NCBI GenBank assembly: GCA_014191755.1
Contig: BJHE01000004.1
Location: forward strand, 51,015 to 114,146
From: Cyanobium sp.
Lineage (GTDB): Bacteria > Cyanobacteriota > Cyanobacteriia > PCC-6307 > Cyanobiaceae
Direction: 5' to 3'
DNA: 63,132 nucleotides
Part shown: positions 46,590-56,182 of the stretch, piece by piece
Numbering within the stretch: the stretch's first letter is position 1
How the letters are laid out: every line of letters starts with the position of its first letter
Notes under the pieces: generated by a model
What the model was told of the DNA's origin: nothing
The model's database searches: none
What the model saw: the letters and a program-made list of their open reading frames with translations, nothing else
Position numbers and translations under genes: made by a program

Positions 46590-47477
46590 TCAAGGCGTCA
46601 CCACCACCCGGAGCAGGCCAGCGAGCAGCTCCGGGTCCTCCATCAGATCGTCCGGCTCCGCCAGCGAATCGGCTGGGCCCGGGGGCGTCAGCTCCTGGGT
46701 CGCTGTTTCATCCCCTTGGTGAGAGGCACGGCGCTCGCGGATGCGCGTGAGTTCAATCTCCAGTTCCTCGGCCAGGCTCGGATCAGCCTGCGCCACCTCC
46801 ATCAGTTCCGGTTCCTCCACCACCTCCACCTCGAGGCTGGGCACCAACTCCCCGATGGTCGTGTCTGGCGCGGCGATCATGCCGTCTACCCCGGTTTGGA
46901 TGGCTTGCTCCTGGCGGATCGGTCCATCCAGCCAGGGGGTGGCGGCCTCCGTGATCGGCTCCGATGCGGTGCCGGCCTGATGAATCCATTCCCCCTGGGT
47001 AGCGAGGATCCGATCCCCCAGCGGTTCGGCTGTGGCTTCGATCGCCGCCCGGGGGAAAAGCTCCTGGGCCACCGTGGGCGAGGCGGCGGCAGCAGCGGTG
47101 GCGTCAGTCGCAGTTGTTGGGGCCGTGGCGGACACCCCAGCGGCGGCCTCGGGGGCCGCTGGCTCGACCGTCGACCGGCAGTAGGGCAGGGCCTCCTCGG
47201 CGATCCGCCGCAGTTCTGGATCCGCCGACCCGGCGAGTAGCGCCTGGTAGTGAGGCAAGGCGGCGGCCGGGTCGCGGCGGCCGTAGAGGTGGGCGTGGCC
47301 CAGCAGCAGGTGCGCCCGGCTCGCCAGATCAGCGGCCACTGGATCGGGATCGTTGCTCAGATCGGCGATCAGCTGGCCTCCCTGCTCCAGCACATCCGGC
47401 CACCGGTCTTCGGTGTAGGCCCGTTCGAGTTCCGAATAGCGCTCGCTGGGATCATTCGCCAGGGGGGATGGGGCCAT
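46590..47477 (-). CDS. hypothetical TPR-like protein with acidic low-complexity tail
   Basis: A 295-aa protein from the ATG at 47477. The first 85 residues look like two or three TPR-type helices (ERYSELERAYTEDRWPDVLE, ASRAHLLLGHAHLYG, PHYQALLAGSADPELRR). The rest is Ala/Glu/Pro-rich with no fold I recognise. It overlaps the tilS stop by 26 bases on the same strand, so it is probably translated from the tilS transcript. Confidence 0.65.
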   Translation of the reverse strand: MAPSPLANDPSERYSELERAYTEDRWPDVLEQGGQLIADLSNDPDPVAADLASRAHLLLGHAHLYGRRDPAAALPHYQALLAGSADPELRRIAEEALPYCRSTVEPAAPEAAAGVSATAPTTATDATAAAAASPTVAQELFPRAAIEATAEPLGDRILATQGEWIHQAGTASEPITEAATPWLDGPIRQEQAIQTGVDGMIAAPDTTIGELVPSLEVEVVEEPELMEVAQADPSLAEELEIELTRIRERRASHQGDETATQELTPPGPADSLAEPDDLMEDPELLAGLLRVVVTP

Positions 47478-48555
47478 GGCCGGGATCGGGGATTGCGGAG
47501 AACTGGAGAACCAGTGTGCTCTGATCCCAGCGCAACTGCCATCCGTCGGCCAGATTCCACGCACCGGAACCCGGTTGCCCGGCGAGCCGGCTGGCGAGAT
47601 CCTCCAGCGCCCGCGCCGACTGGGCGGGAACTCCATGCAGCGTCAGCCAGCGCTCTAGCAGCAGGCGCCGGTTGCCGCGGCCGAGCCTGCCCAGACCGTC
47701 ACGCCAGAGAACCCGGCTGCTGTCCCCTGGGGCCGCGATCAGGCCCTGCAGGGCGAGCGCCACAAGCTCATCCTGAGCGGCGAGTTCCTCCCCCAGGCGC
47801 CCGGTTAGGGCGCCGATCCGCCGGACGGCGCCGGGATGGAGGGCCTCCAGCACAGGCATCACCTCGGCCCTGATCCGATTGCGCCCGAACCGGGTGTCGA
47901 GGTTGCTGCTGTCCTCCCAGATCGGCACCTCCAGCTCGCGGCAGATCCGCCCGGTGTCCTCCCGGCTGAAGGGCAGCAGGGGCCGCACCAGCCGGATTGG
48001 CTCCCTTCGCTCGCCATCCCCGAGGCCTGCCTGGTTTCGGCCTGGCCCGGTTTCTGCGTTTAGGGAGCGCACGGGTTTCAGGCTGACCAGGCCGCGCCGG
48101 TGGCTGCCCCGGGCCAGGTTGAGCAACAGGGTTTCGGCACGGTCGCTGGCGGTGTGCCCCGTCACCACGTGGGGGATACCAAGGGCGGCCGCCTGGCGCC
48201 GCAAACAGTCGTAGCGCCAGCGGCGGGCGGCCGCCTCCCCGCTGGGCGGCTCCCCGGCCTGGTCGAGCAGAAACGGCAGCTTCTGGGTGTGGGCCCAGGC
48301 CTGCAGCTCCCCGGCCTGCTGGGCTGCCTCGGCGCGCCAGCCGTGATCGCCGTGCCACAGAGCCAGCTGCCAGTGGTGCAGGCGGCGCAGGTCGGCCAGC
48401 AGCACGGTGAGGGCCATCGAATCCTGGCCTCCCGATACGGCCAGCAGCAGCGACGACCCAGCGGGTAGCAGCTCCGGATGGCGCAGCAGGTGATGGTGCA
48501 GGCGCTGATGGTGGTGGCTCCAGGGGGTTGGAGAGGTCTCGGATGGGAGAATCAC
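47452..48555 (-). CDS. tilS: tRNA(Ile)-lysidine synthase
   Basis: TilS makes lysidine at position 34 of the CAU-anticodon tRNA-Ile. The PP-loop LLAVSGGQDSMALTVLL is near the N-terminus, with HGDHGWRAEA and GHTASDRAETLLLNLARG following; LEVPIWEDSSNLDTRFGRN is the family's RNRIR region. The start is uncertain: a GTG at 48555 is used (367 aa), while a TTG at 48579 would overlap the ycf23 start. Confidence 0.93.
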   Translation of the reverse strand: MILPSETSPTPWSHHHQRLHHHLLRHPELLPAGSSLLLAVSGGQDSMALTVLLADLRRLHHWQLALWHGDHGWRAEAAQQAGELQAWAHTQKLPFLLDQAGEPPSGEAAARRWRYDCLRRQAAALGIPHVVTGHTASDRAETLLLNLARGSHRRGLVSLKPVRSLNAETGPGRNQAGLGDGERREPIRLVRPLLPFSREDTGRICRELEVPIWEDSSNLDTRFGRNRIRAEVMPVLEALHPGAVRRIGALTGRLGEELAAQDELVALALQGLIAAPGDSSRVLWRDGLGRLGRGNRRLLLERWLTLHGVPAQSARALEDLASRLAGQPGSGAWNLADGWQLRWDQSTLVLQFSAIPDPGHGPIPPGE

Positions 48556-48578
48556 GCCAGCACTGCCGATTCGGTCCA

Positions 48579-49367
48579 ATGATGCGTTCCACCAGCCTGC
48601 CCCCGACCCTCCGGGTTGCGATGACCAGCCGCCGGCTACTTAAGGTGATTGCTGGTCTTACCAACCTGGATCCGGTAGCGGTGCTGAAGATCGCCCGGGC
48701 CGCCGCCGCAGGGGGCGCTGATCTGGTTGATATCGCCTGCGAGCCCGCCTTGGTACGCGCCGTGGCAGCGGCCTGTCCCCAGCTACCGATCTGTGTGTCG
48801 GCCGTAAACCCCGAGCTCTTCCCGGCCGCCGTGGCCGCTGGTGCCGCCATGGTGGAGATTGGCAACTTCGATTCCTTTTATCCCCAGGGCCGCATCTTTG
48901 GGGCCGACGAGGTGCTGGAACTCACCCGCCGCACCCGGGCTCTGCTGCCTGAGGTGGTGCTTTCGGTGACCGTGCCCCACGTGCTGCCCCTCGACCAGCA
49001 GGAGCTGCTGGCCGTGGATCTGGTGGCTGCCGGGGCCGACCTGATCCAGACCGAAGGGGGCACCAGTGCCCGACCCTTCAGCGCCGGCAGCCTCGGCCTG
49101 ATCGAGAAGGCCGCCCCCACCCTGGCCGCGGCCCATGCCATCAGCCGGGCCCTGGCTGCGGCTGGCCCCAACCCCGCTCCGGTGCTCTGCGCCTCGGGCC
49201 TCTCCGCGGTGACCGTGCCGATGGCCCTCGCCTCCGGTGCCGCCGGGGTGGGGGTGGGTTCCGCCGTGAATCGCCTCAGCGATGAGCTGGCCATGGTGGC
49301 GGTGGTGCGTGGGTTGCGGCAGGCCATCGATGCCGTGGCTCCGGCTGCCGCCCTGCGCTCGAGTTGA
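48579..49367 (+). CDS. ycf23: Ycf23 / DUF561 family protein
   Basis: A 262-aa TIM-barrel-like protein conserved in cyanobacteria and red-algal plastids. SRRLLKVIAGLTNLDP, GGADLVDIACEP, ICVSAVNPELFP, MVEIGNFDSFYPQG and LIQTEGGTSARPF follow in order, with the barrel repeating a phosphate-site-like pattern. The function is unknown. The ATG at 48579 (or 48582) gives a 14-residue leader before SRR; an ATG at 48621 also occurs. It is divergent from tilS with almost no gap. Confidence 0.88.
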   Translation: MMRSTSLPPTLRVAMTSRRLLKVIAGLTNLDPVAVLKIARAAAAGGADLVDIACEPALVRAVAAACPQLPICVSAVNPELFPAAVAAGAAMVEIGNFDSFYPQGRIFGADEVLELTRRTRALLPEVVLSVTVPHVLPLDQQELLAVDLVAAGADLIQTEGGTSARPFSAGSLGLIEKAAPTLAAAHAISRALAAAGPNPAPVLCASGLSAVTVPMALASGAAGVGVGSAVNRLSDELAMVAVVRGLRQAIDAVAPAAALRSS

Positions 49368-49379
49368 TCAGAGCGAGTC

Positions 49380-49423
49380 CCACCAGGCCTGCCGCTGCCT
49401 GAGCGTCGCGGCAGGCCTGGTGG
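49380..49423 (+). terminator. strong 16-bp hairpin after ycf23
   Basis: Bases 49380-49395 are the exact reverse complement of 49408-49423, with a 12-base loop. The hairpin starts 12 bases after the ycf23 stop, the place for a terminator. It lacks a downstream T-run, so termination would be atypical, or it may act as a 3' stabilising structure. Confidence 0.6.
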
Positions 49424-49498
49424 GGCCCGGCTCCTGCGGGTTGTACCCCGGGTCAGAGCCGCTACCGTGGGAGCTGCTTCCGATCGCGAAAGGGTTTC

Positions 49499-49900
49499 AT
49501 GGGCCATAGCCTCGTGTGGCTGCTGCAGTGGCCCGTACGGGCAGCGATCTTGCTGTTCATCACCCGCCTGCCGATCGGGGTGGAGATGGTGAACTTTCCG
49601 ATCGCCTTGGTGTCGGCCCTGGTGATCAGCCTGGCCGGCACCTTGCTGGTTTGGCCCCTCCGCCTCATCCTGTCCCCGCTCAGGATGGTCACCACCCTCG
49701 GCGGCCTGATCCCTGTGGGCTTTCTGTTTGAGTGGCTGATCTCGATCCTGTTGTTTGGCTTCACGGCCTGGCTGATTCAGGGCTTCCGCCTGCGCAACGG
49801 CCTGTTCAGTGCCGCCCTCGGAGCCCTCGCCTACAGCGTGCTCTGCTTCATCGCCCTGCGTTCCCTCGGCCTGGAGGTGCCCCTGCTGCGCGGGTCATGA
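49499..49900 (+). CDS. phage-holin-family-like small membrane protein
   Basis: A 133-aa membrane protein with three or four hydrophobic helices: AAILLFITRLPIGVEMVNFP, IALVSALVISLAGTLLVWPL, VGFLFEWLISILLFGFTAWL and LGALAYSVLCFIALRSLG. Length and helix pattern fit the 'phage holin family IV' proteins common in cyanobacteria, which are not phage-derived lysis genes. The function is unknown. Confidence 0.72.
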   Translation: MGHSLVWLLQWPVRAAILLFITRLPIGVEMVNFPIALVSALVISLAGTLLVWPLRLILSPLRMVTTLGGLIPVGFLFEWLISILLFGFTAWLIQGFRLRNGLFSAALGALAYSVLCFIALRSLGLEVPLLRGS

Positions 49901-50060
49901 CCCTGCTCAATTCCGGATCCTCACTCGGCTGATCCCCTCTTCCTGGGCCACTTGGTCGATCGTTGGGTGCTAGCCCTGGAGCTATGCAGCCAGAGCCTCA
50001 GGGAGGATTTCCGCTGGCCCCGAAACCACGGCGCACGGCCCAGTCAAGGACAATGGATTG

Positions 50061-52067
50061 ATGGTTTCGTTCCAGCTCCACGCCCCCTACGAGCCGAAGG
50101 GGGACCAACCCACGGCGATTGCCGCCCTCACCGCCGGTGTTGAGGCCGGCGAGCGTTATCAGACCCTGCTGGGCGCCACGGGCACCGGCAAGACTTTTTC
50201 AATCGCCAATGTGATCGCTCGCACCGGCAGGCCGACACTGGTTTTGGCCCACAACAAAACGCTGGCGGCCCAGCTCTGCAATGAGCTGCGGGAGTTCTTC
50301 CCGAACAATGCCGTGGAATATTTCATCTCCTATTACGACTACTACCAACCCGAGGCCTACGTACCGGTTTCGGATACCTACATCGCTAAGACGGCGTCGA
50401 TCAACGAGGAGATCGACATGCTGCGCCACTCCGCCACCCGCTCGTTGTTTGAGCGCAAGGATGTGATCGTGGTCGCCTCGATCAGTTGCATTTATGGCCT
50501 CGGCATTCCCTCGGAATATCTCAAGGCGGCTGTGAAGTTCCAGGTGGGCGAAACCCTCGACCTGCGCGGTTCGCTGCGAGAGCTGGTGAACAACCAGTAT
50601 TCCCGCAATGACATCGAGATTTCCCGCGGTCGCTTCCGGGTGCGGGGCGATGTGCTCGAGATCGGGCCCGCCTATGAAGATCGGCTGGTGAGGATTGAAT
50701 TGTTTGGCGATGAGGTGGAGGCGATCCGCTATGTGGATCCCACCAGCGGTGAGATTCTTCAGAGCTTGGAAAGCATCAATATTTATCCGGCCAAGCACTT
50801 TGTGACCCCGAAGGAGCGGTTGGAGGGGGCGATCAAGGAGATCCGAACCGAGCTGCGCGAGCGGCTTGATCTACTTAATCTCCAGGGGCGGCTGCTGGAG
50901 GCCCAGCGGCTGGAGCAGCGCACCACCTACGACCTCGAGATGCTCGAGCAGGTGGGCTACTGCAACGGTGTGGAGAACTACGCCCGCCACCTGGCCGGCC
51001 GCCCCGCCGGCACGCCGCCGGAATGCCTGATCGATTACTTCCCTGACGACTGGTTGCTGGTGGTGGACGAGAGCCATGTCACCTGCTCCCAGCTACAGGC
51101 TATGTACAACGGCGACCAGAGTCGCAAGCAGGTGCTGATCGAGCACGGCTTCCGCCTGCCCAGCGCCGCCGACAACCGGCCCCTCAAGGGCGATGAGTTT
51201 TGGGAGAAGGCAAGGCAAACGATCTTCGTGAGCGCCACCCCGGGCAACTGGGAGATGGCCCAGAGCGTGGGCAAGGTGGCCGAGCAGGTGATCCGACCGA
51301 CCGGGGTGCTCGATCCGATCGTGGAGGTGCGCCCCACCGATGGCCAGGTGGATGATCTGCTGGGTGAGATCCGCGTGCGGGCCGAGAAGCAGGAGCGGGT
51401 GCTGATCACCACCTTGACCAAGCGGATGGCCGAGGACCTCACCGATTACCTGGCCGAAAACGGCGTGCGGGTGCGCTATCTGCACTCGGAAATTCACTCG
51501 ATCGAGCGGATCGAGATCATCCAGGACCTCCGTAATGGCGCCTACGACGTGCTGGTGGGGGTGAACCTGCTGCGGGAGGGCCTGGACTTGCCGGAGGTGT
51601 CGTTGGTGGCGATCCTCGATGCCGATAAGGAGGGTTTTCTGCGGGCCGAGCGCTCCCTGATTCAGACGATCGGCCGCGCCGCCCGCCACATCGAGGGCAA
51701 GGCACTGCTCTACGCCGACAACCTCACCGATTCGATGGCCAAGGCCATATCGGAAACCGAGCGCCGCCGCGCCATTCAGCACGCCTACAACGAGAAGCAC
51801 GGCATCACGCCTACCCCCGCCGGCAAGCGCGCCGGCAACGCGATCCTGGCCTTTCTGGAGGTGTCGCGCCGGCTCAACGACGAGCAACTCGAAGAGGCAA
51901 TCGATCAGGCCGAGCACAACGCGGTGCCCCTCGATGCCCTGCCGGAGCTGATTCAGCAGCTCGAGGAGAAGATGAAGGTGGCGGCGAAAAATCTGGAGTT
52001 CGAGGAGGCCGCCAACCTGCGCGACCGGATCAAGGGGCTGCGCCAGAAGCTGGTGGGGAAGGCGTAA
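50061..52067 (+). CDS. uvrB: excinuclease ABC subunit B
   Basis: UvrB (668 aa from the ATG at 50061) verifies damage and recruits UvrC in nucleotide excision repair. [18 protein letters not shown] is Walker [16 protein letters not shown] the beta-hairpin inserted into [23 protein letters not shown] the motif II region, and [20 protein letters not shown] motif V. The C-terminal UVR motif is [21 protein letters not shown] find no clear LexA box upstream. Confidence 0.98.
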   Translation: MVSFQLHAPYEPKGDQPTAIAALTAGVEAGERYQTLLGATGTGKTFSIANVIARTGRPTLVLAHNKTLAAQLCNELREFFPNNAVEYFISYYDYYQPEAYVPVSDTYIAKTASINEEIDMLRHSATRSLFERKDVIVVASISCIYGLGIPSEYLKAAVKFQVGETLDLRGSLRELVNNQYSRNDIEISRGRFRVRGDVLEIGPAYEDRLVRIELFGDEVEAIRYVDPTSGEILQSLESINIYPAKHFVTPKERLEGAIKEIRTELRERLDLLNLQGRLLEAQRLEQRTTYDLEMLEQVGYCNGVENYARHLAGRPAGTPPECLIDYFPDDWLLVVDESHVTCSQLQAMYNGDQSRKQVLIEHGFRLPSAADNRPLKGDEFWEKARQTIFVSATPGNWEMAQSVGKVAEQVIRPTGVLDPIVEVRPTDGQVDDLLGEIRVRAEKQERVLITTLTKRMAEDLTDYLAENGVRVRYLHSEIHSIERIEIIQDLRNGAYDVLVGVNLLREGLDLPEVSLVAILDADKEGFLRAERSLIQTIGRAARHIEGKALLYADNLTDSMAKAISETERRRAIQHAYNEKHGITPTPAGKRAGNAILAFLEVSRRLNDEQLEEAIDQAEHNAVPLDALPELIQQLEEKMKVAAKNLEFEEAANLRDRIKGLRQKLVGKA

Positions 52068-52132
52068 GCCCAACGCCTTGGTCCTGAAGCACCGTTATCG
52101 AGCCTTGTATCGAGCCTTGCTGCCGTTGGCCC

Positions 52133-53953
52133 TCAGGCCGGCGCGGGCGCCTCGCTGCCTTCGGCGCGGTTGAGCACCTCGCCCCCCAGAGCGAAGGCCC
52201 CATGCACCGCCTGCAGCGCCCGGATCCCGTCGGCTTCAGCCACCACGCAGCTGGTGCGGATCTCGCTGGTGGCGATCAGTTCGATGTTGATGCCGGCCTC
52301 CGCCAGGCTGCGAAACATGCGGGCCGCCGTTCCCGCCGTGCAGGCCATGCCTGCCCCCACGGCGCTCACTCGGGCGATGGCGGGTCCTTCCTCGAAGCCG
52401 GCTCCGCTCCAGCCGGCCAGCACCGGCCCCAGGGCCCGTTCGGCGCCGGGGCGGTCGTCACGCTTGAGGGTGAAGCTCATGTCACGGCTGAGTTCAGGAG
52501 CCACCCCATGGGTGCGCTCCGACTGAACGATCGCGTCGAGGCTGATGCCGGCATCCGCCAGCGCCCGGCAGATCGCCGCTGCGGCGCCCGGCCGGTCCGG
52601 CACGCCCCGCACCACCACCTGCACCTGGTCGCGGTCAAGGGCCACGCCCCGAACGGCGGGACTGTCCGGGTTGCAGGGTCCGGCGCCATGCCTGATCTGA
52701 TGGTCGGCCAGCTCGAAGGCCGTGGCGGCGGCCCGCAGGGCCTTGCCCCCCTGACTCCCCTCCACCAGGCAGCTCACCTTCACCTCGCTGGTAGCGATCA
52801 GTCGCAGGTTGATGCCCAGCCGGGCCAGGGTGTCGAACAGCCGGGCCGCCACCCCGGGTCGGCCCATGATTCCGGCGCCTGAGATGCTCAGCTTCGCCAT
52901 ACCCGCCTGGGCGCTGAGCTGGGCCCCATCCGCCCCGAATTCCTGCAACAGCCGGCGGCAGATCGTGGTGGCCAGCTCCAGCTCGCTTTCGACCAGGGTG
53001 AAAGCGATGTCGTTGCTGTTCCCCTGGTGGGTGGCCTGCACGATCAGATCCACATTCAGCCCCGCCTCCCCCAGGGCCTCGAACAGGCGGGCCGCCACTC
53101 CCGGCCGATCCGGTACGTGAGCCAGGGCCAACACAGCTTGCCCTTCGTCCAGTTCGACCCCGTCAACCGGGCGACCTAGCTCCAGCCCCTCGCTGCCGAT
53201 CGGCCTAGGAGCGCCGCTGGTGAGCCGGGTGCCTGGCGCCTCGCTCCAGCTGGAGCGCACCACCAGGGGGACGCCGTAGTTGCGGGCGATCTCCACGGCC
53301 CGGGGGTGGAGCACGGCGGCGCCCAGGCTGGCCAGTTCCAGCATCTCGTCGCAGCTCACCGACTGCATCAGCTGCGCGTCGGCCACCTTGCGGGGATCGG
53401 TGGTGAGCACTCCGGGCACATCGGTGTAGATCTCGCAGGCGTCGGCGCCGAGGGCCGCTGCCAGGGCCACCGCCGAAGTGTCGGAGCCGCCCCGGCCGAG
53501 GGTGGTGATCTCCGGGGTACCCGCGGCGCCGCTGCTGGTGCCCTGGAACCCCGCCACCACCACCACCTGGCCCTCCTCCAGGAGGCGCAGCAGCCGATCG
53601 GTTCGCACCTCCAGGATGCGGGCGCGGCCATGGGCCGATTCCGTCACGATTCCCACCTGGGCTCCGGTCATCGACACCGCCGGGATCCCCTGGGCATGGA
53701 GGGCCATCGCCAGCAGCGCGATCGACACCTGCTCCCCGGTGGCCAGCAGCATGTCCATCTCCCGCCGGGGCGGATCGGCGCTGATCGCCCGGGCCAGCCC
53801 CGTGAGTTCGTCGGTGGTGTGGCCCATCGCCGACACCACAATCACCAGGTCATGGCCATGTTCCCGGCTGGCGGCGATCCGCCGGGCCACCGCCTGGATG
53901 CGTTCCACATCGGCCACGGAGGTCCCTCCGAATTTCTGTACGAGCAGGGCCAT
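52133..53953 (-). CDS. lysC: aspartate kinase with duplicated ACT domains
   Basis: Lysine-sensitive aspartokinase (606 aa from the ATG at 53953). MALLVQKFGGTSVADVER opens the catalytic domain, with FQGTSSGAAGTPEITTLGRG and SDTSAVALAAALGADACEIY following. The C-terminal 330 residues hold two tandem pairs of ACT domains, the second starting near VALDRDQVQVVVRG. The four-ACT form is usual in cyanobacteria and suggests concerted feedback by lysine and threonine. The frame extends to 54217 only over the holA tail. Confidence 0.96.
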   Translation of the reverse strand: MALLVQKFGGTSVADVERIQAVARRIAASREHGHDLVIVVSAMGHTTDELTGLARAISADPPRREMDMLLATGEQVSIALLAMALHAQGIPAVSMTGAQVGIVTESAHGRARILEVRTDRLLRLLEEGQVVVVAGFQGTSSGAAGTPEITTLGRGGSDTSAVALAAALGADACEIYTDVPGVLTTDPRKVADAQLMQSVSCDEMLELASLGAAVLHPRAVEIARNYGVPLVVRSSWSEAPGTRLTSGAPRPIGSEGLELGRPVDGVELDEGQAVLALAHVPDRPGVAARLFEALGEAGLNVDLIVQATHQGNSNDIAFTLVESELELATTICRRLLQEFGADGAQLSAQAGMAKLSISGAGIMGRPGVAARLFDTLARLGINLRLIATSEVKVSCLVEGSQGGKALRAAATAFELADHQIRHGAGPCNPDSPAVRGVALDRDQVQVVVRGVPDRPGAAAAICRALADAGISLDAIVQSERTHGVAPELSRDMSFTLKRDDRPGAERALGPVLAGWSGAGFEEGPAIARVSAVGAGMACTAGTAARMFRSLAEAGINIELIATSEIRTSCVVAEADGIRALQAVHGAFALGGEVLNRAEGSEAPAPA

Positions 53954-54158
53954 CGGCGGTGGATCGCGATCGGGCGATGAATTCCCGCGATTATCGGAGC
54001 TGGTTGGTGCCGGGTCCGTTGTCGATGCTCCCGGCTTCGGACCGGGGTTCAACGCTTCTTGGCGGCTGGGTCGGATCGGCGTCGCCGGGCGACGATCGAA
54101 GCGTGCTGGCTGCCGAACCATCCCGGCTGGGGTGCCGCCAGGCTTCGATCGGCCGAAT

Positions 54159-55148
54159 TCAAGCGGCGGTTCCTGGCACCAGGAAGCCATCCCGGAAGGC
54201 CTCGCCGGGCTCGGCACCGCGCTTGAGGGCCGCTTCCACCTCCAGCACCTGGGTCAGCAGGGTGAGCAACTGGCCGGGGCGGCGGCCTCGCAGCTGTTTG
54301 CGCATCACATAGATCCGCTTGGGGTTGGCGATGCCGGCCGCCTTGGCGACCACGGCGGTGTCCTGCTCGCCCTGCTGCTCCAGCAGGCTCACCCAGAGCC
54401 AGCCGCGGATTTGGCTGGTGAGGGCGGCCACGATCCGCAGGGCGGGCTCATTGGCTGCCAATAGGGCATCGGCGCGGGCGATGGCCTCGGCGCCCTGGCC
54501 GGCCAGCAGGGCATCGCCCACGGCCAGGGCGCTGGTGCTCCGCCCGCCCACCAGCGCCTCCACAGCCGCCGCGGTGATCGGCGCCGGCGAGCCGGACTCC
54601 GAAGCGGTGGCATGCAGGGCCAGCTTCTCCAACTCGCTGGCCAGCCGGGCGCTGTCGCTGCCGATCGCTTCGGCCAGGGCCTCGGCTGCGGCCGGCTCCA
54701 GCCGCAGGCTCAGTTCGGCGGCGGTGCGCTGCACCAGATCCACCTGACCCGCGCCATCCCAGATGGCCGGTAGGAGAAAGCTCTTCTCCTCGGCCACCTT
54801 CCGCAGGGCCTTGGTGCTGCGCAGCCGGGCATCGGGTTTGCCCGGACTCACCAGCACCAGGTGGCAGGTTTCGGGGATCAGGGTAAGGCTCGCCTCCAGT
54901 CGTTCCGCCAGTTCGGCGGGTCCGGGGCTGCAGAAGGGACTGCGCTGCAGCAGCACCAGGCGTGCCCCAGCGCCGAAGGGCGGCGTGCGGGCCTCCTCCA
55001 GGGCCTGGAGGGCCTGGCTTGTGTCGTTGCCGTCGAGCCGGCTGAGGTTGATCGAGGCCCAGGCCGGATCCACCAGCTGTCCCACCAGGCCATCCACGGC
55101 CCGGGAGCGGGCGGCCTCGTCGTCGCCCCAGTAGAGGTGGATCGGCAT
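54159..55148 (-). CDS. holA: DNA polymerase III delta subunit
   Basis: A 329-aa clamp-loader subunit that opens the beta clamp. The start MPIHLYWGDDEAARSRAVDG, the segment ASINLSRLDGNDTSQALQAL and a C-terminal helical collar domain (VVAKAAGIANPKRIYVMRKQ) match the HolA family. The ATG at 55148 lies inside the first of three 17-bp direct repeats, and two short upstream ORFs end one base into the next start. Delta pairs with the DnaX protein encoded in this window. Confidence 0.92.
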   Translation of the reverse strand: MPIHLYWGDDEAARSRAVDGLVGQLVDPAWASINLSRLDGNDTSQALQALEEARTPPFGAGARLVLLQRSPFCSPGPAELAERLEASLTLIPETCHLVLVSPGKPDARLRSTKALRKVAEEKSFLLPAIWDGAGQVDLVQRTAAELSLRLEPAAAEALAEAIGSDSARLASELEKLALHATASESGSPAPITAAAVEALVGGRSTSALAVGDALLAGQGAEAIARADALLAANEPALRIVAALTSQIRGWLWVSLLEQQGEQDTAVVAKAAGIANPKRIYVMRKQLRGRRPGQLLTLLTQVLEVEAALKRGAEPGEAFRDGFLVPGTAA

Positions 55149-55184
55149 CAGAGGTGGATCGGCATCAGAGGTGGATCGGCATCG
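55134..55184 (-). repeat. three 17-bp tandem repeats over the holA start
   Basis: GAGGTGGATCGGCATCA is repeated at 55134-55150, 55151-55167 and 55168-55184 (last base G). Each copy, read on the minus strand, contains ATGCCGATCCACCTC. The two upstream copies therefore form the peptide MPIHL followed by TGA, whose last base is the first base of the next ATG. The final copy starts holA. Confidence 0.85.
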
Positions 55185-55234
55185 AGCCAGACTGGTGCAG
55201 GGCGATCATGAAATGTCCACGGCCCCATCGCACC

Positions 55235-56182
55235 ATGCCCCCTACGCTCGTTATTGGTGGTGCCGGATTCATCGGCATCGAAGTCTCCCGCTTGCTGCTT
55301 GAGGCCGGTGGCGATGTGGTGATTCTCGGCCGCGGCAAGGAGCCCTTGGCCCTGCCGGTCGGCTGTCGCTATGTGCAGGGAGACTATGCCAATCTCGGCC
55401 TGCTGCGCACCCTCTTAATGCCGGGGTGCGATGTGGTGAACATGGCCTATTCCACGGTACCCAAGACGAGTTTTGGCGATCCAACCTTCGATCTGCTGTC
55501 TAACCTGCCCCCCAATGTGGCCCTGCTTCAGGAGGTGCAGCGGGCTGGGGTGCGCCGCCTGGTGATTGTGTCGTCCGGTGGCACGGTCTATGGGGCTGCC
55601 TCCGAGCTGCCGATCCCGGAGGATCACCCCACCAATCCGATCAGTCCTTACGGCATCACCAAGCTCACCATTGATTCCTATGCCCGCATGTTCCACGCCA
55701 CCACCGATCTACCAGTGCTGATCGCCCGGCCTGCCAATGCCTATGGCGAGGCCCAGCGAACCGGGGTGGGACAGGGTTTTATGGCTGCGGCCATCGATGC
55801 GATTCAGCGGGGCCGCGAGGTGGAGATTTATGGTCCTGAAGGCACGATTCGCGACTACATTCACGTGCATGATGTGGCCAGCGGAATTGTGGCGGTTCTT
55901 CAGCAGGGAAAGGAGGGACACATCTATAATGTCGGCACCGGCATCGGTGCTTCCAATCTCGATCTGATCCGCCTGCTGCGGGGCCTGGCCGATGCCGATG
56001 GTCTTTCGGTGCGGGTGAGCCACCTACCGGAGCGGCGTTTTGATGTGGCCGCCAACGTGCTCGATTCTCGCAAGCTGTCTGAGGCGACCGGATGGGCGCC
56101 GCGGATCTCCCTCGCCGAGGGGCTGGCGGCCATGTGGCGCCATGGTCTGGAGCGCGAGCTCCAGCGGGAGCCTAGGCAATGA
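55235..56182 (+). CDS. NAD-dependent epimerase/dehydratase (UDP-glucose 4-epimerase-like)
   Basis: A 315-aa extended SDR from the ATG at 55235. TLVIGGAGFIGIEVSRLLLE is the Rossmann motif, VSSGGTVYGAASE the strand 5 region, SPYGITKLTIDSY the catalytic YxxxK, and GEAQRTGVGQG the substrate loop. It most resembles sugar-nucleotide epimerases; the sugar is unknown. The stop overlaps cobH by four bases (ATGA), an odd pairing with cobalamin synthesis. Confidence 0.9.
   Translation: MPPTLVIGGAGFIGIEVSRLLLEAGGDVVILGRGKEPLALPVGCRYVQGDYANLGLLRTLLMPGCDVVNMAYSTVPKTSFGDPTFDLLSNLPPNVALLQEVQRAGVRRLVIVSSGGTVYGAASELPIPEDHPTNPISPYGITKLTIDSYARMFHATTDLPVLIARPANAYGEAQRTGVGQGFMAAAIDAIQRGREVEIYGPEGTIRDYIHVHDVASGIVAVLQQGKEGHIYNVGTGIGASNLDLIRLLRGLADADGLSVRVSHLPERRFDVAANVLDSRKLSEATGWAPRISLAEGLAAMWRHGLERELQREPRQ

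Noticed and set aside
53954..54217. Upstream extension of lysC
   Set aside because: The extension overlaps the holA coding end and encodes a Pro/Arg-rich sequence; the family start MALLVQKFGGTS is at 53953.
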